Source: Argopecten irradians
Taxonomy: Eukaryota > Mollusca > Bivalvia > Pectinida > Pectinidae
NCBI RefSeq assembly: GCF_041381155.1
Contig: NC_091137.1
Span: 18,769,655 to 18,833,654 of the forward strand
Reading direction: 5' to 3'
Length of the DNA stretch: 64,000 nucleotides
The first letter of the stretch is position 1. Each line of letters opens with the position of its first letter. Below, piece after piece: positions 14,201-29,200 of the stretch. Position numbers and translations under genes: made by a program. Under the pieces are notes generated by a model. It was given only the letters and a program-made list of their open reading frames with translations, was not told the DNA's origin and ran no database searches.

Positions 14201-17200
14201 GGTAGAGGTAAATAAAGGTAAATATGGTAATTATTTGGGTAGGGGTGACTATAGTAATTATTTGTGTTAGAGGTGACTGTAGAGGTGACTATAGTAATTA
14301 CCTGGGTAGAGGTGACTATAGTAAGTAATTACCTGGGTAGAGGTAAATATGGTAATTATTGGGTAGGGGTGACTATAGTAATTATTTAGTGTTGGGTGTA
14401 CTGTAGAGGTGACTATAGTAATTACCTGGGTTAGAGGTGACTGTAGAGGTGACTATAGTAATTACCTGGGTAGAGGTGACTATAGTAATTACCTGGGTAG
14501 AGGTGACTATAGTAATTACCTGGTAGAGGTGACTAAGTAATTACCTGGGTAGGTTGACTATAGTAATTACCTGGGTAGAGGTGACTAAATTAATTACCTG
14601 GATAAGGGTGACTACAGTAATTACCTTGACTATGATTATTACCTGGGTAGAGGTGACTACAGTAATTACTTGGGTTAGAGGTGACTATAGTAATAAACTT
14701 AGTAGAGGTGACTACAGTAATTACTTGGGTTAGAGGTGACTATAGTAATTACTTGGGTAAAGGTGACTATAGTAATAAACTTGGTAGAGGTGACTATAGT
14801 ATTTACCTGGGTAGAGGTGACTATAGTAATTACCTTGGTAGAGTTGTTACAGTAAATACCTGAGCTGGAGGTGTGGGCGTGTCTCGTTGACTACAATCTG
14901 CGTCGGTCAGATCCCCCTCTGTGATGCTGATACGAACATTGGGACAATTCCTGCTCTGACAGTCGTAGTATTCGAAGGAAGCTAGGTCCTGGGGAGTCAT
15001 CATTTTCACGTATAACATCCTACAATAATGCATCAATATATTACTCCATTACTGGAATTGTACGCTAAAAGTCTTATTATCGTACAACAATGTATTTCTA
15101 TTATTTTTAAATTTAACCGATTGAAAACGCAGAAATGTAAGCATCCCACAAGCGAAAAGAAATTTATAAACACATATCTAGATAATGTCTTCTAAAATAT
15201 TGTAAACGGAATTAATGTTAGCTTCATAACTGCACTTAAACAATTCCAATAAATTCATACCATGCTCTGTCTAGGACCTCCTAGAAGCTCTAATGGGTTA
15301 GTTGGTCCTTGAATCTGCCAATATGTCTATATGTACGCTCCTAGAAACCTCTATCCAACAGGTTATATGAATCCTGGATCTACTATAATACCCTGTGTTA
15401 CTATTGAAGTAGTATTTGGCCCCCACAGTATCATCATCTGTCTCCGATAGACTACTGACTTCCGACAAGACCTCTGTACTTACCCTGTGTTACTGTTGAA
15501 GTAGTATTTGGCCCCCACAGTATCGTCATCTGTCTCCGATAGACTACTGACTTCCGACAAGACCTCTGTACTTACCCTGTGTTACTTTTAAAGTAGTATT
15601 TGGCCCCCACAGTATCGTCATCTGTCTCCGATAGACTACTGACTTCCGACAAGACCTCTGTACTTACCCTGTGTTACTTTTAAAGTAGTATTTGGCCCCC
15701 ACAGTATCGTCATCTGTCTCCGATAGACTACTGACTTCCGACAAGACCTCTGTACTTACCCTGTGTTACTTTTAAAGTAGTATTTGGCCCCCGCAGTATC
15801 GTCATCTGTCTCCGATAGACTACTGACTTCCGACAAGACCTCTGTACTTACCCTGTGTTACTGTTGAAGTAGTATTTAGCCCCCACAGTATCGTCATCTG
15901 TCTCCAATAGACTACTGACTTCCGACAAGACCTCTGTACTTACCTTGTGTTACTGTTAAAGTAGTATTTGGCCCCCACAGTATCGTTATCTGTCTCCGAT
16001 AGACTACTGACTTCCGACAAGACCTCTGTACTTACCCTGTGTTACTGTTGAAGTAGTATTTGGCCCCCACAGTATCGTCATCTGTCTCCGATAGACTACT
16101 GACTTCCGACAAGACCTCTGTACTTACCCTGTGTTACTGTTGAAGTAGTATTTAGCCCCCACAGTATCATCATCTATCTCCTGTAGGCTGCTTACTTCCG
16201 TCCAAAACCGCATTCCCCAAGCCACAGTGGGGTACCAGCTATATAAGTCAAACTTAGCGTTGCGAGGTAGACAAAATCCGATGCGAATTGGGAATCGACT
16301 ACAAATGTGTATCAAATGGTTTTAGTACAAATACATACAAATATGATAAAGTCAATGTTAGTTTCCTAAGAGAGAAAAGTAAGTTAGTAAGTAAGTATTG
16401 CCTTTTATTGCCTATTACAAACGTGTACAGTTAAACTTTTTTTCTCAAAAGGCATTGATACAAAATAGCAGAACTTCTCTAACAATTGTACAGGTTTTAA
16501 TCCAAAACATGCAACATCAATCGACATAAATAAAACGACACAAATGACATACAAAGACATTTTGTTCAAAAGACAGACCCCAGCGATTACCTCGAAGGGA
16601 TTAATGATATTCTTAAATGGCCAAAAGCAAAACGGAGATAGTGGGGAAAATGGTAATGGCGAAAGTATTTTGAGAATAAGGAAAATTAGGTTGTCTTTTA
16701 TGATTATGCAATAAGACGGAGAAATGAAATTTTCATATCTTACAGCAAGACAAGCACTGCTAAGGTGCTTAACACATCAAATATCAACAAATATCAAAAG
16801 GAAATATGAAAAGGCATTTTTTTCTACTTACTTGTCCATACCACTCATAATGATTTGATATTGAGATGGAGATCTATCCGGCCAGTTTATAGAATAACTG
16901 TGCTGACCATCGGCTATCATTGAAAACCTGGTCACGCTGTCATCGGGTGATAGATATCGGGGATGGTTTGGGGCATCGTCACGTGATGCAAACGGCTTTA
17001 GAGCGTCATCTCCGGAGGACATGACGAAAAACCTCATCTGTGTATAGAAATATAAAGCATGAACCGAATTATCAACTTTAAGAAATAAACATCCTGTCAA
17101 GCACGGCAAAATAAGAAAACACATTAATGTAAAATATTCTACTATGATTTTTCTCGAATCTTATTGAGACAATGCGACTGAAACCGTCCTTAATTTGGTC

Positions 17201-20200
17201 AATATTGTCCATTATGTAGTTGTTGATTTTAGCTATGTCACACGATCGCTTTTGCGGCTTCGCCATGCAAAGAGTGACAATATGACAACCGCAATGCACC
17301 ATTAGAATAGCGACAAAGTTTCGTGCGCGTTGGTGCTATCACTCATTGTATGAACCGTCACTCTTCACATGGTAGGGTCGCCAGTACAACATGGATAAAT
17401 CAGACACTATAGTTTTGTTTAGTATAAACAAGAAACCATTCACAATGGGAATTTGCGTACCATCCGTTAATACTAAAAAGTGTTATCAATGTTGTCATAA
17501 ATTAGCAGTTATTTTTTGAGAAAATGATTATAGTGTCACCGGTGTCTATTTACAGTATGATACACTGTATATTACGGGTAACTATACTTACCTCTACGTA
17601 TCTATGGGGACAGATCGCTAAGTTCCAATTATTCCTGAACGTGCACTGTGACGTCACCATGTACGGATCGGACCTGACGACAGAACTTTCTACAATGGTG
17701 GTTACAGAACCATCCATGTCCACAAACTTAGCGGCAATATCTCCATCGAAATCAGCAAAACCTTCCATACTACTGTTACCGTCATACACTCTGTTACCGA
17801 TCAGAATCTGGGGTAGGGACCATAAAATCACATATGCACAACTTAAAATTAAATTTAAAACATCCAAATTTCGTTAGAAAATCTTCAATGTATCGGCAAT
17901 CATAAAGCTTAACATATAATGCCGGTTATCCAAACATTTCTACATTGCTAACCTATTTACTTTTGAAATACCAAAACTATGTACGTTATAAAACAATCAC
18001 TGCTGTATGATTTTTATCTAATTCATTTTGCAAACAGAAAGTACACGCTTGCAGATATGGTACTTACCCCGTCCGGAAAGCCAAATTTAATGTTCTTTGT
18101 GCCACTAATTGACGGTGAAGAAAATCTGTTCTTCCTCTTAAACCCTATCGCTCCCGACTTCCTGTCAGCAGTTGTCGTGAAATTGGCAAAAAAGGTATCG
18201 AATATATATGAAGGGCCATCGTAATACGCCACGCCTTGTATGGGCCTGTTACTGAAAAATAAGAAATGCGAAATGATTGATAGGGAATAGATGTACTGGC
18301 GCAGATATGTAATAGGCTGAGAAATAATTATATAAAGGTCCTACGTCAGATGGAGTTCAATCGTAAAAAGTCATAACCTTTTCTATTTTTCTAGCGCTTG
18401 CACACTGGGGTACTTATTTAATTTTGGCGGATGCGCAAGCAGTGCTCCGTTTGATTTGGAGCATAGTGAAGTGGACTTTTTCCGGGACGCAATTTATTAT
18501 CTTTAATATTTCTATCTTGAAATAAACTAAGAAACTCAAACTTTTGAATGGCGGTAATGGTGTAAAGTAAGTAACTTATGCAACTGAAGAAAATTTCGTC
18601 TGCTCCAGTTTTTTAATAAAGAAAAACTGCCAATCGTTAGCGGTGTAGCATCTTTATGAAATGTAGATATATATATATATATATATGATAATTTGATATC
18701 ATCACAATAATTTGATATCATAACGTAGATCAGGTAATGCGCCTGGTCATATCTGCTTCGCTTCACTTACTAGTTTCTCTCAGGTAATGAACGAGTAAGT
18801 TTCCAGCCATCCACTCCAGAGTTCCATTCCGGGTCGCCAAGATTATGTGTCTCACCCAAAACAACGCTTTTTGAAAGAAACAGTTTCAGGTTCGCTTTCC
18901 TGTAAAAAGAGATTATTAACATCAAAGCACATCTTCATCAATGCTCCCTTCGAGTCATTCACTTGTCGACAGAGACTATAACAAGATTTCTCGTATGGAT
19001 TATATGATGATGATGATGATGATGATAATGATGATGACGATACGTCTGATCAAGCGTCAACATAAGCAACGAACACTTTATCTATTACACAAATGTTGAT
19101 CATCATTGGAATAATGGCTGGAATCATTCTTCTGGTGGCTATTGGTGCCTCAATCGCATGTGTAATGGTATATAGACGGGTGGAGGTACACCGCAAGGAC
19201 ACATTGACGAGAGCGCTGTTGATGCCTTCACACATACGGACTGTCTCCGTGACAGGTGACGTGGAGACTGGACAATCAGAAGCTTTCAATCCGTAGATTT
19301 AATCTGTACAATTATCAATTATTGGTTGTCATTCTGTAAAGTGCTTATTTGAGATTTCACTCCATAATCTAAATTTATTGACAGGAGCAAGTTTTGTGGA
19401 AAACCTTGATGTTGCATATCAATGAAATGATAAATTTAACAACAAAACAAAACAAACAAACAAACAAAAAATCAAAACACATGACATGGCTAAGTATCAC
19501 GAAGGGCAGCATGCTTGCTCCATCTGTTCAATATGCCGAAATATCTTACATATCAGTTCCGAATACGACGGCAAGTTGTAGCCGACGTCGTCCTGGAATA
19601 GATGATAACATTCTGCATATTTTGATATATATAGATTACGAACTGACTGCGCTTCCGTTCGGTGCAAAGTATGGAAGGAGGATCATTCATCGTGTCAAAT
19701 CAATTTGCGAAAGAGGCACTTTATTTTGTGCATATTTCGATTAACGAAACGCGTCGTCTGAACTGATTTCACTGAGCTCGGGAAGGTAAATTAACTAAAT
19801 AATCTTGTATACATCTTTTTCAATATCTACAAGACAATTTTTATTTAGTTTAAACATATTTTATTTGAACAAAGTCAATAGGAATTAGGCACAAGTTTAA
19901 CAACTTAGTATTGCAATTTTTATTTCTACTGTTCTGTATGTACTTAATATACACAAGCTGAAAAAAATACAAAACAAAAAACGATGTATGAAGTATAAGA
20001 GGCTACACTTACCCGACAAGAGTGATTGACGTTTGACTACCGGCTAGTCTACAAAGAAAAAAAAAGGATAAAACGTTTAGAATATTTGTAACAAAAAATC
20101 GTATATAACAATTTACTTTTTAAAGTAATATACATAATTACAAACAGATGTAATAGCATTTATAATTTTTGAAACAGCAACAATGTTTGGAAACAGCGAA

Positions 20201-23200
20201 GGCAGTAAAATATATATTTATTTGTATAGTTTTATTGTAAAAGTTTAAAAAGGCATTGCTATTCCTTTTATTTATTGATATGTCTGTTTTAATGACTTAT
20301 GCTGGCTTTGGCCAAGTTCTAAGTCATCGCTATATATATGTCGTGACGATTTACTTACGAGGCCCTGTTTATTGTAATCCATCCGCCGCGGACCCACGCA
20401 TTTCGTGAGTTGTGATAGGCTGAAAAAGAAAAGTTCTATATAAATATCAGTGGTGTAGTCGGGTTTGAACATAACCTTTGTATTTCTGAAATAGCTTAAA
20501 CATTTTTCTTCATATACCTATGCTTCAAACGTACTTCTAATAAATATCATAGATATTAAAGATGCTCCACCGCTGACAAATGGTATTTTTTCACTATCAA
20601 AAGCAGGAGTAGACGATGTAGTATTTTTCTTCTGTTACTAAAATTACTTACTTTACACCAATACCACCATTGAAAAGTTTGAGCTTCTAATTTTACTTCA
20701 AGTTAAAAATATGAAAAATAATTAATTGCATCCCAAAAAAATCTGTGGCACTATATTCTATATGGAATGAAGTATTGATTGCGCATGCACCAAAGTTAAA
20801 ATAAATTAGTTTATGTTATTTTTTGTGTTAATCATACCTTTATATACACGATTATTCACAAATTATTGTTCAAATAATGAATATCATTTATACTCTGTCG
20901 GCGGTGGAGCATCTTTAATTGGGTTTTTTCAAAATTATTCAATATATGCATGTAAATAACAATATTTTTCCTTTCACAGAAGGACTTCCATACCAATTTC
21001 CATATTTTAATTGATTATTTCCACTTTCACATTAATTACAATCATTGTTTACACATCCATTCAAATAAGTTACTTTAAGGGGGGAAATTCTTTTAAAATA
21101 GAATAAAATTTTACTATTCGTTTACAGGTTTTATACATTTAATAATTTTAGTAATATATATGTCACACAATGTTAAATTTGATTTCAAAACAATCATGAA
21201 GTAGAAGTTATTAATAGTATTATCACAAGAAGTCAGGCCCGAACGGTCTAATATAGAGTTTACATTTATATAAGGAACTCAGGCTAGTGTACTCGATAAA
21301 GAGGAACATTACCTGTATAATTTTATCAAACAGTCACCGTACCAATTACACACGTGTCTTCATTCACACCAACGGCTTACGTTCATTTTGCTCACCGCTC
21401 TCATTCGCCACCATGCATGAAGTAAGTATTACAATTAACATATACAGTAGTAATAAGAGTCTACATAATGTGTTTCTGTGTATATTAATATTTTTTTTCA
21501 TAATGTTTATTTTGTTTTAAAATAGTTTTACTTATATTCGAAATGTCACCTGGTTTTGCTTACCATAACGCAGTCCTAGAGCCACGTGCACGTGGTGCAT
21601 TGGTAGACTTAATGATATACAGTATAACTATGCGATATACATGTGACGTGACGTGATAGACGTGATATTAAGAATTATGCATACTCTATGAGATGTATGT
21701 GGTGGTTCTTGTGTATTTAAAAACTGTTTAATATGTCTAATTCATTACTTTAGAAAATCCCTTTTGCGGCCTCAATCTCGTTTCTCAAGTGTATGCGTGC
21801 GAGGTCGCTGTGGGATATTAATTGTTAATTATTCAGAAAAATGTCTTTTTTGTTATAAAAAAATATTTCTATGCCAATTGCAGAGTTTACAGGAGCGTCT
21901 CATTTATGATTTTATTATTATAATGTACTTAGGGAATTGCAATTTATTATAATAGTTTTAACACCCATGACGTATCATATGATCGTCCTAGGTAATTGGA
22001 CAATGCTTATAAATCTGTCCTGGTTAAAGTCGAACTCATCATTTTGAGTTTTCGATCCATGCCTATATACATACAGGTAAGTCTATCGAGGATCACGTGC
22101 TTGTTAGGGGAATCCCCGTCGAGTGGGTCTTCCTTCGGTTCGTAACGGTTAGTGGATGTGATTTCTCCCGTAATTTCGTCCAGACGATTGTCCACGAAAA
22201 GTCCATTCTACAAAGAGAAATGTTCATCATCCGAATTATCTACAAGGTATTGTCTTTATGATTGCTACTGAGACTAAGGTCAACGTATTGTCTAGTTTAT
22301 ACCAGAGCTCTAATCATCTTCAAATGTGCTTATATTGTTGATGTATTTTGTTCAGGGGACTATCTGTTTGCGGTGTATCCTTCCGTCCGTCCGTCCGTCC
22401 GTCCGTCCGTAAGTCCGTCTGATCGGGCTCTCATGTCTGTTGATCAAGTGTTTGTATGACGTGACATGGAAGAAGCGTACAAAATACTCAATAATACGAA
22501 ACGTTGGTAAAGCTGTATACCCTACTTGACTATTTCACCCAACACGTCTGTATATTGTATAAAAAAACAATACCTGGTTGGAATGTGCGACGTTGTTGGT
22601 GAATTCTGTGATAGCGGTACGACGAGCCTCATCTCTCTGCATGTAACCTTTGTTAGCTGACCCAGCGAGAGGAATATCAGGATATATAAACCAATAGCCT
22701 TTTTTCTAGAAATAAAAATATATATATTTTGTATACATAATATAAAATAATATCGAAAATGATCAGGAGTTCTTTAACATTTCCAGTTATTAAAACTATT
22801 TTTTTTGTGTGAAATCAACGTTTTTTCTTTCGACACGCATCAATTAATTAGTAAGGTAAAAACTAGTTATGGTTCTGGTCATGAGTGAAAATATATAAGC
22901 TAAGAAAGAAGAATTGAATACAAACCAATTCATTTTCGCGTGCGATTTAATATTTCAAGCACTTGTACAGTAGAACTATGTGAATTTAAATAACGAAATT
23001 AAATCGCCGGGAAAATAGATTGGTTTACAGTATGCGATTGCCTAGGTAAAACGTATACTGATCATCGACCCTAGTAAAACGTAGAGAGAAGTTAATGAAG
23101 GCTTATAGGTGTACGGAATGTTCTGTATGGTGACTGTTTAAATGTAATCATTGAAGCTGTTTAATTTCCTTACCTTACTTCCAGCAGCAACGTTGTTCCT

Positions 23201-26200
23201 CAATATTGTTTGAGGATTAGTTATCCAGAATGTTGTAGGCTCCCTATAAAACCACAACAATATTCAAACAAGAAATGATAATGAAGCTCAAAATGATTTC
23301 GATTCCTGTGGAACGCTATAACCTCTAAAACTTAAATTTTAGATTTAGTTGATTAATATAGTTTAACTTTAAAATAATTGTATTTGATGCTTTGATGAGT
23401 TCTGAAATGTTTTGGAATTTTATCGTTATACATGTAGACTACTGCTGTAATTATTTATATATTATGTCACTTTATACAACGAAGTCCAATTATCCTAATG
23501 TAGGATATTCCGATGCTGATACACTCCGACATCTTATGGAAATTCTGCCACTATGATGATCTGGTATCATTCTTATATAGATATATAGATATAGATATGT
23601 ATCTCGTAATTCCTAAATCAACATGATATGGAAGATTATCATCACAGTGACAACGTACGCGTCAGAAGGAATAAGCGTCCCGTATCTGGTACTGGCTCCG
23701 AGATTCCCATCAAACACTGTCCTCTTTTCCCCGCCGTCCTCCAGGAAATAACAATGACCGAGAGACTCGTACCCTACGTTGTCTATTATCTGAAATGTAA
23801 AGGCATCTGAAGATGTTTGGGTTTGACTTATTTTGAACGACATTTTAACAGTAAGTCTAATTGAGGACGTCCTTCACATATTGATATCGTTTTTATTTCT
23901 TAAAACGTCATTTAAATCAGTATAGATGATTCTTTAAGTCACGCGTTTTTTGTTTTTGTAGGTTTTTTTTAATTTATTTTTTGTTCTGGACGATTTTTAT
24001 TTATTTACCTGCTTTTTTTAGAACAAAAAAAAAGATAAAAAAAACATGGATCAGCTGATGGAAGTTTAGATAATAATCTTATATCAATATACTTGTAAAG
24101 ATATAAATATATTCACTTACTTGAAACGCACAAAGTTTATGTACTAAATGCTATTTTACATTTTCAAATATAAACTGAGGTGTAGATAAATAAAAAATAT
24201 TGTTCCTTGATTCAATATTTAATATTTTCAATTTTTCATACAAGTCACATTTCCATCAGTAACATTTTTTAATGAAATGTTAACATACCGGGAGACCGTG
24301 TGTTCCATGAACCGTGATGCACCTGGCGAAGGTATGATGAATAGAATTTTCTCTGATGTAAGGTGGGTTAGGGTACTCCGGACCGTCCACATCCTCACAC
24401 ATGTGGAAGTGGATAGGGTAGTGACCTAATACGTATATGTTAGGTAATCAAAACCAACTCAAAAATAGTTCAACATTTGCGAAAATTGCGTCACTTTTCA
24501 ACATAAGAAATAAAATTTTTCGTGGATAATAACTTTTGCTAATATGATTTGATCTCAAAATTTTCATAAATAAATTACAGGCAAAAAGAAAATATTATAT
24601 ATCACTTATCATTACTATGCTATTTTTTCTGCAATCACATATAAAACATAAAAGCGCACTCTAAAAACATACCTAGGTCAGTCTGTTTGCTAAGTGGTAG
24701 AACTCGGCTCCTTCAATGTGAACGTTCTTGAATCCTTTAACAGCCTGTTAAATGTAGGTCAGTGGAAACATATATTATAAAGGAATATCAATTAAAGTGT
24801 CGTTTTCTGAAATTGCTCTACAAACATTATCATAAAATGTTTTGTGGAAAAGAATTTTCACAACAAAATTTCTTCACGTAATCAGGAATATATCTATACC
24901 GAATGGTTTTAGCTTCAACATTTACAGTTTGATTTTATTAATTTAACGTCCTATTAAAAGCCAGGGTCATGTAAGGACGTGCCAAGGTTGTTGAGGAAAG
25001 CCGGAGTACCCGAAGAAAACCACCGACTAGCGGTCAGTACCTTGGATTCTGCCCCCTATGGGATTCGAACCCGCATCCCAGAGGTGGAGGGCTTGTGGTA
25101 ATATATCGGGACATCTGAACCACTCGGCAAACGCGGCCCTCAAAATTTACAGTTATTTTGAATGATTTAAGTAGCTTTCCATCAACATATGGAAATAAGC
25201 GCCTTTTTGACAAGGTTTTTTTCTATTAAAACAATTGACATCAGCTGATATAATCTATACCACGTTGACAATTGTCAGAATATTACAAACTTCACTTTTC
25301 TTGTATATAGACTTCTATTTGTCTAATGAAGCCTACCTTCACATGTCCCCCAAAAGTGTCGAAAGAGGCGACACCACAGTTTTCGTTCACAGTAGGACAA
25401 AATGAATTCATGACGCCCTCTATAACAATATTCCGCGATAGCAGTGCCACCTCGCCTCTCATATCCACGTTATTTTCCACTCCACTATAGTGCTGGTAAT
25501 TAGGAAGGACTGAAATGACAATATAAATATAGCATTACTATGATTGATGTAGTCACTTTCAATAATTACAAGATTCATCATTTTTATTACTTCTTTTTTT
25601 TTTCTATTATTTAAACATCTATATTAATCAATTGTATCAATATTCTTTCATAATTCAGAAACTGAAATTTAATTGAAGTTTAATAAATATTTCTATCAAA
25701 TGGTAATGTAGGTCAAATTAAATATATTTGTTATCAGAACTAGCAAAATAGCTATTGTTTATTATCATGTTCTCTAACACTCATGTCTACGGAATTAATT
25801 ATCTACTCTCCCAATTGATCTATAACAAGTATATGAAAAACTGTAACCGCCGACTATAATGATAGTAAACACTTACGAGTGACATTGACCTGTTTACCGC
25901 TACAGCCTGCACAGCTGACGATGGTGGCGACTTCAGCTTTCTCCATATTGTAATCAGTGGAGGTCAGTAACAATTGGTCACATGTAGTAATTTGACATTG
26001 CACAACATGATTCTCTGATATCATTATTCTGTAGCACATTAACATATGTTAACGATATAGCAAACACACTTTTTTAAAAGAGGGATAAAATAGATTACAC
26101 CGTGAAGTCATACAGGAATTTGTTTTAACACCTTTCATTAACTAATTTTAATAAAACCCCGAAACATATTATAAGTATGCAATATTTTTGTTCACATTAA

Positions 26201-29200
26201 CTTTTTCACTCCTAGTGTTTTCCTAAAATCTACCTTCTTTCCACGTGCTGACCTCATCCACCAGATTCAGGATAACAGTGCTAGCTGTATCCATCACCAC
26301 TTTGAAATCAAATCTGTGATTTTCCCAGGTGTTTACTTTTTTAGACGTGGTCTTACTCCTGGCTACCATCCTGAGGTCATTGATGACCATGCTGGCCTCC
26401 GCTGTCTGGTGATAATGGTGGACAGGGGTCAAGGTCTCCATGGTTTTTGATGGGTCACCTTGAAACGATTGAAAGGTTAGTTTTTATAAACAATATTCTT
26501 TCATACCTACGGGTGTAATACTGGCTGGTCCAGGGCAATACAGCCGCAGGCGACACGAGTGCATGCAATAAAGCCTCGTGACGTCACGGCGTCAACAAAA
26601 TATCTTTTTCCTTGGTAAAATTTTCACCTTTTTTCACAAATATGACTGGTTTTACTATAAAAGATGCATATAACGGAATTTGTGCTGAAAATATTACGTT
26701 ATTTTTCATGTATGAAAAATTGAATTCAAGTCGTGGATTTCATCGAATTTATATAAAATGGCCGGATATCATAGTTGGTAAAATTGCAATTAAACGTCAA
26801 GGTATGAAAGAAAAATACTCTTTCATAAGTGGATATGAGGATAGAGATATTCTACCCTCGGGATCACAAAATGTAGTAAAACCCGAGGCTTACCGAGGGT
26901 TTTACAACATTTTGTGATCCCGAGGGTAGAATTTCCCTATCCTTCATATCCACTTATGAAATAGTCTTATAATATTAATTATAGTTCATTTCTATAGTAA
27001 CTTTTGTAATTATTGTTCTTACAAACAATGTATATAACAAAAAAGTTGTGTTCTCTAAAAACAATTACTTACAAAATCAAGAAGAGTTTAAAGGTAAATA
27101 AATTCTTTTCCTATGACTAAATTTTAAAACTTATTTATACTGATTTATCCGTCAAACAAGTTGATGTATATTAACAAGGAGGTTCCTATCGTAAGTTTGG
27201 TATGTCTTTTTCAAATTAATTTGAGATTGTTTTATTTCTTTTTATAAGAATTCACGATCAATGGTTTCTCATGGTTCAATGACCTCTACACAAAACTAGT
27301 GTTTGCTGCAATCATATGCTATTGTGTACCCAAATACATTGCAATCATTTTGTTATTATCATTATTTTGCCATTCGTCATATAATCATTATCCAACCATT
27401 TAAACATTCAAAATGTGTTCTCCTTCCCCATATTACTTTTTTCACTTTGATATATATTGTAATACTTCTTGGAAAAATGTTAATGCTATTCACCTTTTAC
27501 AGTGACTAGAGCGTAGGCGTCGAATCTGCCAATGTTTCGTATTTTAGCTTGGTCTTGTGGGATACCAGCAACTGCCTCAATGGCTTCAAAGACTGGTGAG
27601 AAATCTGTCTGTATTGTATCCGAAATCAGCGTGTATTGGACAGCCATCATGATAGCTTTGCCATCAGGGATACCTGAAATGAAAGGGGTAATCACTGAAA
27701 TGCAAGTAATAAACTGCAAATAAATTGATTGGTCTAACTTTTTTCAGAGAAACCTGCTCTTATCAATGGCTAGTGGCTATTGCTTGTTAATTCATCATTG
27801 TGATACGACTTTATTTGTTTGTGACAATTACGTCATTAGTTTATAATTAATTTTGGAAATATAATCCATTGGAAAATCGTAGCTGTAAACGCATTTTATT
27901 TCATCAAATAAACAATGTAGTATGGAAAAATTAATTATAAGCATTGATGTCCCTTTTTTTTTTTTTTTTTTAATTTTGAAATAAATTTTGTTTGTAAACT
28001 TTTATAAGAAATCCGCTACGCGAATTCACTCAAAATTTCTTTAATACCCCGATGAAATTTAAAAACATAGTGACATGAATGCTAAGTGAAGAAAAAGTCT
28101 TCCGTCCGTTGGGGGTAATCTGGAGATTTTAATAGTCACGGCATCCGTCCTCAGTTTGTAACAGAACTAAAGCATTTTATTTACACAAGAAATGCTTCTA
28201 AGCAAAGAATGTGTTTGTGTTTAATAAAGGCTAGATTATGTTAATAGGTTATACACTATTGAAAAATAAACAGTTATTTTAACATGTAATAACTTAAGGA
28301 TTCGTCGAGACACAAAAGTTTATTTATGTAGGTTTTATTTCATAGGTTTATTTTTATAGGTTTATTTTTTTTCCATCAAGTTTTTTTTGCCCGGAGCAGT
28401 AATCATGATTCGACAAACAATACAGTTCGGCAGACATTACAGTTCGGCGTTCGGCCGACATTACAGTTCCGCAGACATTTTCCTATACACAATTTTGGAC
28501 TTGTAATCCCCGGATCAGTTTCATTTTAAATCTTGACGTAAAACCTTAACATCTGGTGATACAGTTGATTAATTTTATGCAGTGTTCTGGTAATTTATAT
28601 AAACTATTTACTAACAGTTTAACTAGACTTTTATTTTTCACACCCTTCTGAACATTTTTTGCATCTGTGTTAATTAAAACGCCCGATCAAGTATATCTAT
28701 AAAATAAGCAAAACAGCCGATATCGTATTATATGAGTTCTTTCATCTGACCAGCTTTACATAGCCATGTACATAACATTAATAGCATTATTTCTTCCTTG
28801 CTATTTTAATTATGATATATATTTGACAACATACAAACATTCAGACACACGAAAAATTGCACACAGGAGAGGCCGTCCTTATATGACCTTATTGTTTAAT
28901 AGAACGTAAAGTTCATAAACCAACTATTGATAATTCGTTTCGCATTCAGTCCCGGCTAAAACTTGACGTCACATTCACCGGAATGGCGTCACCTTTACGT
29001 AAATATTGTAAAGTAATTGTCAAAGGGATATTCAGTGAAATTACACATTGAATAGAATTACGGGTAATGCTTTCGAATGCGCTTACATATTTCCCATGGT
29101 AGTAAAAAAGAGTCTACTCTCGTTCGGTTAAGTGAATGAATCTTTTCGTCTCGCACCAAAATAAACCTTGCATTGTGGGATACTCATCATGTATTTTCTA

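Noticed and set aside
17524-17877. 117-codon plus-strand frame
   Set aside because: Antisense shadow of gene A exon 19, which has clear homology and splice sites on the minus strand.
26612-26917. 101-codon plus-strand frame
   Set aside because: Lies wholly inside an inverted-repeat element and ends in its hairpin; no recognisable family.
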